From positions 1,426,001 to 1,490,000 of the forward strand of contig CBDHCD010000003.1 of NCBI GenBank assembly GCA_965260995.1: 64,000 nt of DNA. The letters run 5' to 3'. Origin of the DNA: JBBROS01 sp965260995. GTDB lineage: Bacteria; Pseudomonadota; Alphaproteobacteria; Acetobacterales; Acetobacteraceae. A program made the position numbers and the translations under genes. How positions within the stretch are numbered: the first letter of the stretch is position 1; each line of letters starts with the position of its first letter. Under the pieces are notes generated by a model that made no database searches, was not told the origin of the DNA, and saw only the letters and a list, made by a program, of their open reading frames with translations. This document shows positions 16,095-25,126 of the stretch, piece by piece.

Positions 16095-18226
16095 CCGTCG
16101 TCCTCCTTGTCCGGCGGCAACGCCTCCGCGGGCGCCATCGGCAGGTTCGGCACGACCTGCTTCGGCACCGGCGGCGGCGTCACCCACGGCCGCGCACCAC
16201 GCGCGGCCCGGTCCGATAGCACGAACACGCCGCCGTCCCGCAGCCAAACCGCGTGCGCCCCGTCCCGCCACACCGTGAACCGGTCCAGCAGCCCGGCATC
16301 CGGGCACACCCCCCGCGCCGGCTCCGCCGACACCACCAGCGCCACCCCTTGGCAATCCGCCTGGTGCGCCGACCCGCGCAGCACCACGACAGGCCCCACC
16401 CGGCACGCCGCCGCCCCGCATCCCGCCGGCTCGCCTTCCGTGATCGCCGCCATCGCCCCGCCCAGGTGCTCCGCCCAAACCGCCCGCACGTAGCGCGACG
16501 CCCCCGGCCGCGCCTGCAGCCGCCACCCGTCCGCACCCCGGATCGCGATCAGCCGCGCGTCCTGCGACACCAGGATGTCCGGTGGCGGCGCGGCCAGCGG
16601 CGACAGCGCCCCCGCCCCGATCAGCACAATCCCCAGCAGCCGCGCCCGCGTCCGCCACAGGCACAGCCACGCCAGCCCCAGGCTCAGCGCCCCGAGTCTC
16701 CAGCCCGGCATCGGGGGCGCCGGCAGCGTCGCCGCCGGCCACGCCGACACCGTATGCGCGATGGAAAGGATCGCCTCGATCCCCCACCCCATCGGCGCGA
16801 ACGCCAGCCCATCCAGCCCCAGCGGCATCAGGAACAGCGCCACCACCCCGAGCGGCATCACCCACATCGCCGTCAGCGGCACCGCCAGCAGGTTGGCCGC
16901 GATGAAGTAAACCTGCACGTGGCCGAAATGGTATGCGCCGAACGGCGCCGACGCCGTTCCCGCCAGCAGGCTCGTCAGCACCAGCGCCGCCGCGTGCGCC
17001 GCCGGCCGCCGCCACCCTGGCCCGTGCAGCCGCGCCAGCGCCGGGCGCATCGCCTCGTAGCCCGCGATCAGCGCCAGCACGGCCGCGAAGCTCATCTGGA
17101 AGCTGGCCCCGACCACCTCGCTCGGTGCGATCGCCACCACCGCCGCCGCCGCCAGCGCCAGCCCCCGCAGCGACAGCGCCCGCCGCCCCGCCACGATCCC
17201 CAGCGTCACCAGGCACGCCATCGCGAAGCTGCGCACCACCGGCACGTGCGCGCCCGTCAGCGCCAGGCACGCCGCCCCGGCCAGCAGCGCCGCCCCCGCC
17301 GCCATCGCCTTGGTCGGCCAATGCAGCGCGGCGTGGGGCCAGGCCGCCAGCCCCAGCCGGGTCCCCACCATGAACAGCCCCATGATGGTGCCGACGTGCA
17401 GCCCCGACACCGCCAGCAGGTGCGCCAGCCCCGAGTCGCGGAACGCCGCCCGGTCCGCCGGCGGGATCGACGCCGTGCTCCCCGTCAGCAGCGTCGCCGC
17501 CACGGTGCCGGCCGCCCCCGGGATCGCCGCCATCGCCCGCCCGGCGATCATCTCGCGCAATCCCTGCACCCAGCCGCCCCACCCGCGCGGCGCCGCGTGC
17601 TCGACCACCACCACCGGGTTCAGCGCCGTCCCGCCCCCGGCCAGCCCCGCGAAATACGCGCCCCGTTGCTGGTCCCACCCGCCGGGATAGGCCGGCGACG
17701 CCGGCCCGCGCATCAGCGCCCGCACCTGCACGCGATCCCCCGCCCGCACCGGCGTCGCGTCACCCTTCTTCAGCCGCACCCGCACCCGCCGGGCCAGCGC
17801 CTCCTGATCCGGCCCGAGCCGCACGTCCTCCAGCACCAGCCGCCGCGCATCCGGCAGCACGTCCACCCCGCGCACGGTCGCCGACAGCACCACCGCCTTG
17901 CTCGGCAGCGGTTCCACCGGCAGCGCCCGCCGCGTCCCCGCCTGCCCGGCCGCGAACCCCAGCGCCGCCGCCAGCGCCATCAGCGCCGCGCCCCGCATCG
18001 GCGCTGACCGCCACCCCGCCGCGCACGCCGCCGCCCCGAGCGCCACGCTGGCAAGCCCCGACCAGGCCGGCGGCTCCGCCCCCAGCGCGAAGTAAAGCGC
18101 CGCCCCCGCCACCATCGCCACGGCCAGCCACGGCGCGAACCGCCCCCGCTCCCCCTCCGCCCACGCCGCCGCCGCCGGCCATCCCGCCGCCCGCGCCGGC
18201 GCCCATGCCGTCATGACCAAGTTCAT
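16091..18226 (-). CDS. comEC: ComEC/Rec2-family competence DNA channel protein
   Basis: 711 residues. An N-terminal DUF4131-type region with membrane segments and an OB-like stretch (residues about 100-200) precedes the competence domain with LLTGSTASIPPADRAAFRDSGLAHLLAVSGLHVG, the conserved ComEC signature. A series of hydrophobic helices follows. The C-terminal region is short and lacks a clear metallo-beta-lactamase HxHxDH motif, as in many alphaproteobacterial ComEC proteins. It should form the inner-membrane channel for single-stranded DNA in natural transformation, acting with DprA encoded at 23931. The start is the ATG at 18224-18226; no strong ribosome site is visible there. Confidence 0.9.
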   Translation of the reverse strand: MNLVMTAWAPARAAGWPAAAAWAEGERGRFAPWLAVAMVAGAALYFALGAEPPAWSGLASVALGAAACAAGWRSAPMRGAALMALAAALGFAAGQAGTRRALPVEPLPSKAVVLSATVRGVDVLPDARRLVLEDVRLGPDQEALARRVRVRLKKGDATPVRAGDRVQVRALMRGPASPAYPGGWDQQRGAYFAGLAGGGTALNPVVVVEHAAPRGWGGWVQGLREMIAGRAMAAIPGAAGTVAATLLTGSTASIPPADRAAFRDSGLAHLLAVSGLHVGTIMGLFMVGTRLGLAAWPHAALHWPTKAMAAGAALLAGAACLALTGAHVPVVRSFAMACLVTLGIVAGRRALSLRGLALAAAAVVAIAPSEVVGASFQMSFAAVLALIAGYEAMRPALARLHGPGWRRPAAHAAALVLTSLLAGTASAPFGAYHFGHVQVYFIAANLLAVPLTAMWVMPLGVVALFLMPLGLDGLAFAPMGWGIEAILSIAHTVSAWPAATLPAPPMPGWRLGALSLGLAWLCLWRTRARLLGIVLIGAGALSPLAAPPPDILVSQDARLIAIRGADGWRLQARPGASRYVRAVWAEHLGGAMAAITEGEPAGCGAAACRVGPVVVLRGSAHQADCQGVALVVSAEPARGVCPDAGLLDRFTVWRDGAHAVWLRDGGVFVLSDRAARGARPWVTPPPVPKQVVPNLPMAPAEALPPDKEDDG

Positions 18227-18395
18227 AATGCCAGGTTAACATATCGTCCTCGAATCGGACTAGGCGCTCCCCCGACCGCCAACATGACCGAACAGAAACC
18301 GACACGCCGGACCGAAACAGGAACGCCCGCTAACCGTCCGGAAACGATTTCGGCGCAGAACTGCCGGTGAACCACGCACAAGGCGCACCGTCCCG

Positions 18396-19496
18396 ATGTC
18401 GAGCCATGCCTCCGCCGCTGGCCTGCCTGATCGCCCATTGCCCGCGCCGGCGGCACCCGCGCCCGTCCAGCCCGCCTTCGCGCACGCCGCCCGGCTCCTG
18501 GCCGATATGCAGCGCCACGGTGTCGCGCCCGACCCGCGCAACTACGAGCTGTGGTTCAACTACCGCGGCGGCCTCGACCCGGCCCTCGCCAGCCGCGTCG
18601 ACGCCCTCCTGCACGATGACGTGGCCCTCTCGCCCGGCCTGCTGAGCGGCCTCTACGATGAGTTCGTCGCCGCGCCCGAGCCGGACATGGAGCAGGTCAC
18701 CGTCGGCGTCGACGCCATCCAGCAGGCCGCCCAGGCCATCGTCGAGCAGGTGCTCAGCAACCGCGCCGCCGCCAGCGACTACGGCGACACCCTCGCCCAC
18801 TGGGCCAACCGCCTCCACGAGGAACCGACTGTCCGCGGCCTGCTCCAGGCCGTCGCCACCCTCACCACCGAGACCAGCAAGGCGGCCGAACGCAACCGCG
18901 TCTTGGAGGAGCGCCTCTCCGCCTCCGCCGCCCGCATCGGCAAGCTGCGCCAGACCCTGGCGGACGCGAAGCAGGAGGCCACCACCGACGCGCTGACCGG
19001 CATCGCCAACCGTAAGTCGTTCGAAATCAGGCTGAAGCGCGCCCTCGCCCGCGCCAAGACGGAACCGGCGCCGATGTCCGTGCTGCTCATCGACATCGAT
19101 CACTTCAAGCGCTTCAACGACACCTACGGCCACAAGACCGGCGATCTCGTCCTGCGCCTCGTCGGCCGCGTCCTGGCCGACAACGTCAAGGGCCGCGACA
19201 CCGCCGCCCGCTACGGCGGCGAGGAGTTCGCGGTCCTGCTCGCCGGCGCCGACCTCACCGCCGCCGCCGTCGTCGCCCGCCAGATCAGCGAAGCCTTGAG
19301 CAGCAAGCGCCTCGTCAGCCGCGCCGGCGTCAACAAGCTCGAGCAGGTCAGCGTCTCCGTCGGCGTCTCCCAGTTCCGGCCCGGCGACACCGCCGTCACC
19401 CTCGTCGAACGCGCCGACCAAGCCCTCTACGACGCCAAGCGCACCGGCCGCAACAAGGTCTGCACCCAGCCAGCGGCCGCCACGCTGGCCGCGTAA
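18396..19496 (+). CDS. GGDEF diguanylate cyclase
   Basis: 366 residues. Residues 1-170 are helical, with NYELWFNYRGGLDPAL and a conserved alpha-helical sensor-like region seen in other alphaproteobacterial cyclases. A short coiled coil leads to the GGDEF domain, which begins TTDALTGIANRKSFE (about 197-210). The active-site motif is GGEEF at 274-278, so catalysis is expected: two GTP to cyclic di-GMP. The product-inhibition I-site, normally RxxD five residues before the motif, reads KGRD (265-268), a conservative change that may weaken feedback. It is divergent from comEC and soluble, as no transmembrane segment is seen. Confidence 0.92.
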   Translation: MSSHASAAGLPDRPLPAPAAPAPVQPAFAHAARLLADMQRHGVAPDPRNYELWFNYRGGLDPALASRVDALLHDDVALSPGLLSGLYDEFVAAPEPDMEQVTVGVDAIQQAAQAIVEQVLSNRAAASDYGDTLAHWANRLHEEPTVRGLLQAVATLTTETSKAAERNRVLEERLSASAARIGKLRQTLADAKQEATTDALTGIANRKSFEIRLKRALARAKTEPAPMSVLLIDIDHFKRFNDTYGHKTGDLVLRLVGRVLADNVKGRDTAARYGGEEFAVLLAGADLTAAAVVARQISEALSSKRLVSRAGVNKLEQVSVSVGVSQFRPGDTAVTLVERADQALYDAKRTGRNKVCTQPAAATLAA

Positions 19497-19701
19497 CCCG
19501 GCCCTTGGCTCGAAGCGTTGGCCTCGCGGCGCCCGGAAGCGGCGTCCCGCGCGCCGGCTGAGCCGCCGCCCGCCCCCGCCCCCACCTCGGCGAACAGCGC
19601 CCCGGACCCGCCCCCACCGCCCCGCGGTGGCCAAGCGCCTGGGCCCGTCCCGGCCCTGCCACCCCTTCACGCCCGCCCCCGGCATGGTAAACCCCCGCCC
19701 C

Positions 19702-21105
19702 ATGCTCCCCTCCGCGCCCGTCCGCACCCGCTTCGCCCCCAGCCCCACCGGCCTGCTCCACATCGGCGGCGCGCGCACCGCGCTGTTCAACTACCTGTTC
19801 ACCCGCCACCACGGTGGCGAGTACCTGGTCCGCATCGAGGACACCGACCGCGAGCGCAGCACCGAAGCCTACACGCAGGCCATCCTCGACGGCCTCGCCT
19901 GGCTCGATCTCTCGCCCGACAAGCCCCCGGTGTTCCAGTCCGCCCGCCAGGCCCGCCACGCCGAGGTCGCCCGCCACCTCCTCGCCCAGGGCCGCGCCTA
20001 CCTCTGCTTCGCCACGCCCGAGGAGCTGCGCGAGATGCGCGAGCGCGCCCAGGCCGAAGGCCGCCCGCCCCGCTACGACGGCCGCTGGCGCGACCGCGAC
20101 CCGGCCGAGGCCCTTCCCGGCGTCAAGCCGGTCATCCGCCTCAAGGCCCCGCGCGACGGCGACACCGTGATCGACGACATGGTTCAAGGCGAGGTCCGCG
20201 TCGCCAACGCCGAGATCGACGACCTCATCATCCTGCGCGGCGACGGCACCCCCACCTACCTCCACGCCGTCGTCGTCGACGACCACGACATGGCCATCAC
20301 CCACGTCATCCGCGGTGACGACCACCTGACCAACACCTTCCGCCAGGCGCAGATCTTCCGCGCGATGGGCTGGGACCTGCCCCGCTTCGGCCACCTCCCC
20401 CTGCTGCACGGCGCCGACGGCGCCAAGCTCAGCAAGCGCCACGGCGCGGTCGGCCTGCTCGAGTTCCGCGACCAGGGCTACTTGCCCGAGGCGCTGTGCA
20501 ACTACCTGCTCCGCCTCGGCTGGGCGCATGGAGACACCGAGATCATCGGCCGCGACGAGGTGATCCGGGTGTTCGACATGAGCGGCGTCGGCCGCTCCGC
20601 CGCCCGCATGGACTACGCGAAGCTCACCCAGGTGAACGGCGTCTACCTCCGCGCCGCCGCCGCCGACCGCCTCACGGGCGAGGTCGTCCAGCGCCTCGCC
20701 GCCGCCGGCCTCGACGCCGAAGCCGCCCGCCCCCGCATCCGCGCCCTCATGCCTGGCCTGAAAGAGCGCGCGAAGACCCTCGCTGAACTGACTGACAACG
20801 CCGCATTCCTCGCCCGCCACGTGCCGCTCGCCTTCGAGCCCAAGGCCGAGGCCATGCTGTCGCCCCCCAACAAGGCCATGCTCGCCGACGTCGCCGCCGC
20901 CCTGGCCGAAACCGACTTCACCCCCGCCGCCCTCGACGCCGCCATCCGCGGCTTCGCGGACAGCCACGGCCAGAAGCTCGGCCAGGTCGCCCAGCCGCTG
21001 CGCGCCGCCCTGACCGGCAGCACCATGAGTCCCGGCATCGAGGACACCCTGGCCGCCCTGGGCCGCGACGAAAGCCTGGCCCGCATCGCCGCCGCCGCCG
21101 GCTGA
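19702..21105 (+). CDS. gltX: Glutamate-tRNA ligase
   Basis: 467 residues from ATG 19702, the usual length. An in-frame ATG at 19684 would add six residues. Class I signature HIGG follows RFAPSPTGLLH, and the KMSKS-equivalent is KLSKR in GAKLSKRHGA. The D-E-D-T-D segment VRIEDTDRERS and VVDDHDMAITHVIRGDDHLTNT are typical. It charges tRNA-Glu in the cytosol; alphaproteobacteria often carry two gltX paralogues, and which one this is cannot be said. The stop shares bases with the pyrB start (TGATG), so gltX leads the downstream plus-strand operon. Confidence 0.95.
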   Translation: MLPSAPVRTRFAPSPTGLLHIGGARTALFNYLFTRHHGGEYLVRIEDTDRERSTEAYTQAILDGLAWLDLSPDKPPVFQSARQARHAEVARHLLAQGRAYLCFATPEELREMRERAQAEGRPPRYDGRWRDRDPAEALPGVKPVIRLKAPRDGDTVIDDMVQGEVRVANAEIDDLIILRGDGTPTYLHAVVVDDHDMAITHVIRGDDHLTNTFRQAQIFRAMGWDLPRFGHLPLLHGADGAKLSKRHGAVGLLEFRDQGYLPEALCNYLLRLGWAHGDTEIIGRDEVIRVFDMSGVGRSAARMDYAKLTQVNGVYLRAAAADRLTGEVVQRLAAAGLDAEAARPRIRALMPGLKERAKTLAELTDNAAFLARHVPLAFEPKAEAMLSPPNKAMLADVAAALAETDFTPAALDAAIRGFADSHGQKLGQVAQPLRAALTGSTMSPGIEDTLAALGRDESLARIAAAAG

Positions 21106-22052
21106 TGCACTATCCCCACCGCCACCTGCTCGCGATCGAAGGCCTGCATCCCCCCGAGATCGCGGCGTTGCTCGACTTGGCCGAGAGTTACGTCCTGCTC
21201 AACCGCTCCGGCAAGACCCAGCGCGACCTGTTGCGCGGCCGCACCCTCATCAACCTGTTCTTCGAGGACAGCACCCGCACCCGCACCTCCTTCGAGCTGG
21301 CCGGCAAGCGCCTCGGGGCCGATGTCCTCAACATGTCCGTCAGCACCAGCAGCGTGAACAAGGGCGAAACCCTGCTCGACACCGCCACCACGCTGAACGC
21401 CATGCGCTGCGACCTCCTGGTGGTGCGGCACGACCAGTCCGGCGCGCCCAACCTGCTCGCCCAGAAGGTCGCCTCCGCCGTCATCAACGCCGGCGACGGC
21501 ACCCACGAGCACCCGACCCAGGCCCTGCTCGACGCCCTCACGCTGCGCCGCCGCCGCGGCGCCCTGGAAGGCCTGGTCGTCGCCATCTGCGGCGACATCC
21601 TGCACAGCCGGGTCGCCCGCTCCAACATCCACCTGCTGACCACGATGGGCGCGCGCGTCCGCGTCGTCGGCCCCCCCACTCTGATCCCCGCCGCCTGCGC
21701 CAGCCTCGGCGTCGAGGTGTTCCACGACATGCGGGGCGGCCTCGCCGGCGCCGACGTGGTGATGATGCTGCGGCTCCAGCGCGAGCGCATGGCCCGCGGC
21801 CTCGTCCCCAGCGCCCGCGAGTACTTCCGCTTCTTCGGCCTCGACCGCGCCAAGCTCGCCCACGCCAGCAAGGACGTCCTCGTCATGCACCCCGGCCCGA
21901 TGAACCGCGGCGTCGAGATCGACAGCGCCGTCGCCGACGACCCGGCGCTCAGCGTCATCGGCGAGCAGGTCGAGATGGGCGTCGCCGTCCGCATGGCCGT
22001 GCTCGACACGCTCTCGCGCCCAGCCCTCCGCAACACCCCCCGCGATGCCTGA
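21105..22052 (+). CDS. pyrB: Aspartate carbamoyltransferase catalytic subunit
   Basis: 315 residues with the carbamoyl-phosphate motif FFEDSTRTRTSFE (residues 52-64), HEHPTQALLDALT and the aspartate-side MLRLQRERM segment. It condenses carbamoyl phosphate and aspartate in pyrimidine synthesis. It overlaps gltX by one base and pyrC by eight bases, showing tight coupling. In organisms with this pyrB-pyrC pair the two proteins form a non-covalent dodecamer, so coexpression makes structural sense here as well. Confidence 0.96.
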   Translation: MHYPHRHLLAIEGLHPPEIAALLDLAESYVLLNRSGKTQRDLLRGRTLINLFFEDSTRTRTSFELAGKRLGADVLNMSVSTSSVNKGETLLDTATTLNAMRCDLLVVRHDQSGAPNLLAQKVASAVINAGDGTHEHPTQALLDALTLRRRRGALEGLVVAICGDILHSRVARSNIHLLTTMGARVRVVGPPTLIPAACASLGVEVFHDMRGGLAGADVVMMLRLQRERMARGLVPSAREYFRFFGLDRAKLAHASKDVLVMHPGPMNRGVEIDSAVADDPALSVIGEQVEMGVAVRMAVLDTLSRPALRNTPRDA

Positions 22053-23319
22053 CGTCATCTTCCAGGGCGTCCGCCTGATCGATCCCGCCACCGGCCTCGA
22101 CCAGATGGGCGGCCTCCTGGTCCGCGACGGCAAGATCATGGACCTCGGCCCCGCCCTTGGCCGCCCCGACGGCGTCCCCGCCCTGGACGGCGACGGCGCG
22201 GTGCTCTGCCCCGGCCTCGTCGACATGCGCGCCAGCCTCGGCGAACCCGGCTTCGAGTATCGTGAAACCGTCGCCACCGCCGCCGCCGCCGCGTCCTCCG
22301 GCGGCATCACCACCCTCGCCGCCCTGCCCGATTCCCGCCCCGCCCTCGACGACCCGGCCCTCATCCAGCTCATGCGCGGCCTCGGCGAGCAGACGGGCGC
22401 GATCACCGTCCTGCCCTACGCCGCCGTCACCCGCGGCTGCCGCGGCGAGGACCTGGCCGAGATCGGCCTGCTGCGCGAAGCCGGCGCGGTCGCCTTCACC
22501 GACGGCGCCCGCGCCGTCGCCGACGCCCGCCTGATGCGCCTCGCCCTGTCCTACGCCCGCGGCTTCGGCGCGATGATCGTCCAGCATCCCGAGGATCCCG
22601 GCCTGGCCGCGGGCGGCGCCGCCACCGAGGGCGAGCTCGCCACCCGCCTCGGCCTCCCCGCCATCCCCGCCGCCGCCGAGGCCATCCTCGTCGCCCGCGA
22701 CATCCGCCTCGCGGCGCTGACCGGCGGCGCGGTCCACTTCGCCCACGTCTCGACGGCCGAGGCGCTCGACCTCATCCGCGCCGCGAAGTCGGCTGGCCTG
22801 CGCGTCACCTGCGACACCGCGCCCCCCTACTTCGACCTCAACGAGACCGCCATCGGCGACTTCCGCACCTACGCCAAGCTGTCCCCCCCGCTTCGCCCCG
22901 AGGCGGACCGCCTCGCCGTCTGCGCCGCCCTCGCCGACGGCACGATCGACGCCGTCGCCTCCGACCACCAGCCCCGCGACGCCGACGACAAGCGCCTGCC
23001 CTTCGCGTTGGCCGCCCCCGGCGGCGCCGGCCTCGCCACCCTGCTCGGCGTCACCCTGGCCCAGGTCCACGGCAACGGCCTGCCGCTCGGGCGCGCCCTC
23101 GAACTGCTGACCGCCCGCCCCGCCGCCCTGCTCGGCGCGGAGGCCGGCCGCCTCGCCCGCGGCGCGCCGGCCGACCTCTGCTTGTTCGACCTCGAGCGCG
23201 CCTGGAAAGTGGAAGCCGGCGCCCTGCCCGGCAAGGCGCAGAACACCCCGTTCGACGGCCGCGCCCTCGAAGGCCGGGTCGTCGGCACCTGGAAGGCCGG
23301 GCGTCGGGTGTTCGGATGA
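22045..23319 (+). CDS. pyrC: Dihydroorotase-like protein, probably inactive PyrC' (lacks HxH)
   Basis: 424 residues of the amidohydrolase fold. In active dihydroorotases the first metal motif is DxHxH; here the corresponding stretch is GLVDMRASLGEPG (residues 58-69), so both histidines are replaced (R62 and S64). The later VHFAHVST and VASDHQP segments are retained. This is the pattern of the pseudo-dihydroorotase PyrC' of Pseudomonas, which serves as a structural partner of aspartate carbamoyltransferase. Catalysis would then need another pyrC elsewhere. It overlaps pyrB by eight bases and plsY by four. The fold is certain; loss of activity is inferred from the missing ligands. Confidence 0.88.
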   Translation: MPDVIFQGVRLIDPATGLDQMGGLLVRDGKIMDLGPALGRPDGVPALDGDGAVLCPGLVDMRASLGEPGFEYRETVATAAAAASSGGITTLAALPDSRPALDDPALIQLMRGLGEQTGAITVLPYAAVTRGCRGEDLAEIGLLREAGAVAFTDGARAVADARLMRLALSYARGFGAMIVQHPEDPGLAAGGAATEGELATRLGLPAIPAAAEAILVARDIRLAALTGGAVHFAHVSTAEALDLIRAAKSAGLRVTCDTAPPYFDLNETAIGDFRTYAKLSPPLRPEADRLAVCAALADGTIDAVASDHQPRDADDKRLPFALAAPGGAGLATLLGVTLAQVHGNGLPLGRALELLTARPAALLGAEAGRLARGAPADLCLFDLERAWKVEAGALPGKAQNTPFDGRALEGRVVGTWKAGRRVFG

Positions 23320-23885
23320 GCGCCCTGCTCGGCGTCGCCGCCGCCTACCTGCTCGGCTCGATCCCCTTCGGCTTGCTGCTGAGCCGCCTCGCCGGCCTCG
23401 GCGACATCCGCGCCATCGGCTCCGGCAACATCGGCGCCACCAACGTGCTCCGCTCCGGCCGCAAGGACGTCGCCGCCCTCACCCTGCTGCTCGACGCCGC
23501 CAAGGGCGCCGCCGCCGTGCTCCTGTTCCCCCAGGTCGCGTGGCTGGCCGGCGTCGCCGCCGTGCTCGGCCACTGCACTTCGCCCTGGGTCGGCTTTCGC
23601 GGCGGCAAGGGCGTCGCCACCGGCCTCGGCGTCATCCTCGCCTGGTCCTGGCCGGTCGGCCTCGCCTGCTGCGCCGTCTGGCTCGCCGCCGCCTTGCTGT
23701 CCAGGCTGTCCAGCCTCAGCGCCCTGCTCGCCATCGGTGTCTCGCCCGTGCTGCTGTTCGCCTGGTCCTCCGGCCTGGAAGGCGCGCTCGCCGGCCTCGC
23801 CGTCGCCGCGGTCGTGTTCGCCCGCCACCACGACAACATCCGCCGCCTGCTGGCCGGCGCCGAGCCCCGCATCGGCGCCAAGTGA
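23316..23885 (+). CDS. plsY: Acyl-phosphate:glycerol-3-phosphate acyltransferase PlsY
   Basis: 189 residues, five predicted membrane segments. All three PlsY motifs are present: SGNIGATNVLR, GFRGGKGVATGLG, and HHDNIRRLLAGAE near the C-terminus. It acylates glycerol-3-phosphate from acyl-phosphate, the first step of phospholipid synthesis, in the inner membrane. It overlaps the end of pyrC by four bases (ATGA), as in the conserved pyrB-pyrC-plsY order. Confidence 0.96.
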   Translation: MSALLGVAAAYLLGSIPFGLLLSRLAGLGDIRAIGSGNIGATNVLRSGRKDVAALTLLLDAAKGAAAVLLFPQVAWLAGVAAVLGHCTSPWVGFRGGKGVATGLGVILAWSWPVGLACCAVWLAAALLSRLSSLSALLAIGVSPVLLFAWSSGLEGALAGLAVAAVVFARHHDNIRRLLAGAEPRIGAK

Positions 23886-23930
23886 ACCCCCGTCCCCGAA
23901 TGACTCCCGCCCCCCGATGACCCCCGCCCG

Positions 23931-25103
23931 ATGACGTTCGACCGCCTGCGCCTCGCCCGCACCGAGGGCGTCGGCCCCGTCACCTACCGCCGCCTGCTCC
24001 GCCGCTACGGCACCGCCGCCGCCGCCCTCGACGCCCTGCCCGGCATCGCCCGCGCCGCCGGCCGCGCCGCGCCCCCCGCCATCCCCGCCCCCGGCGCGGT
24101 CCGCCGCGAGATGGACGGCCTCGCCCGCCTCGGCGGCCGCTTCCTCTTTCTCGGCGACCCGGACTACCCGTCGCTGCTCGCCCTGCTCGACCCGGCCCCG
24201 CCGCTCCTCGCCGTGCTCGGCGACCCGGCCTGCCTCGCCGTCCGCGCCGTCGCCGTCGTCGGCGCGCGCAACGCCTCGGCCAACGGCCAGCGCATGGCCG
24301 AAGCGCTGGCCGCCGACCTCGGCTTGTCCGGCCTGCTCGTCGTCTCCGGCCTCGCCCGCGGCATCGACGCCGCCGCCCACCGCGGGGCCATGCGCACCGG
24401 CCGCACCGTCGCCGCCATCGCCGGCGGCCTCGACAAGCCTTACCCGCCCGCCCACGCCGACCTTCAGGCCGCCATCGCCGAGTCGGGCGCGGTCGTCGCC
24501 GAGGCCCCCCTCGGCACCGCCCCCCAGGCCCGCCACTTCCCCCGGCGCAACCGCATCATCGCCGGGCTGTCGCTGGGCACCGTGGTTATCGAGGCCGCCC
24601 CCCAGTCCGGCAGCCTCATCACCGCCCGCATGGCCCAGGAAGCCGGCCGCGAGCTGTTCGCCGTCCCCGGCTCGCCGCTCGACCCCCGCTGCCGCGGCTC
24701 CAACGACCTCATCCGCTCCGCCGGCGCCCACCTGACCGAGAGCGCCGCCGACGTCCTGGCCGCCTTGCCCGACGCCCTCTGGACCGAGGCCGTCCGCCGC
24801 CGCGCCGCGCCCGCCGCCGCCCCGCCGCCCGCCCCCCGCCGCCCCGCGCCGGGGGACGCGCCCAGGGACATCCCCGAGCATCTGACCACGGACTTCACCA
24901 AGGACTTACCCGGGGACGTGGCCGAAGACCCGGATGCCGCCCGCCTCAAGTTACTGGAATTGTTAGGCCACGCGCCGGTGCCGGTTGACGATCTCATGCG
25001 GCGCTGCCAGTTCTCGGCATCAGCGGTTCTGGGCGTGCTCCAGGAGCTGGAGGCGGAAGGGGTGGTCCAGCAGTTGGGCGGCCAGGTCTGCCGGGTGACA
25101 TAG
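23931..25103 (+). CDS. dprA: DNA-processing protein DprA
   Basis: 390 residues. A short N-terminal helical domain precedes the Rossmann-like core with VAVVGARNASANGQRMA, VVSGLARGIDAAAHRGA, GLDKPYPPAHADL, RNRIIAGLS and GSLITARMAQEAGRELFAVPGSP, all DprA signatures. After a Pro/Ala-rich linker (about residues 295-310) a C-terminal winged-helix (KLLELLGHAPVPVDDLMRR...) is present, as in many DprA proteins. It loads RecA on incoming single strands during transformation. It is placed after plsY with a 45-bp gap and pairs functionally with comEC at 16091. Confidence 0.94.
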   Translation: MTFDRLRLARTEGVGPVTYRRLLRRYGTAAAALDALPGIARAAGRAAPPAIPAPGAVRREMDGLARLGGRFLFLGDPDYPSLLALLDPAPPLLAVLGDPACLAVRAVAVVGARNASANGQRMAEALAADLGLSGLLVVSGLARGIDAAAHRGAMRTGRTVAAIAGGLDKPYPPAHADLQAAIAESGAVVAEAPLGTAPQARHFPRRNRIIAGLSLGTVVIEAAPQSGSLITARMAQEAGRELFAVPGSPLDPRCRGSNDLIRSAGAHLTESAADVLAALPDALWTEAVRRRAAPAAAPPPAPRRPAPGDAPRDIPEHLTTDFTKDLPGDVAEDPDAARLKLLELLGHAPVPVDDLMRRCQFSASAVLGVLQELEAEGVVQQLGGQVCRVT

Positions 25104-25126
25104 GAGCCGGGCTCCGTAAGGACAGA

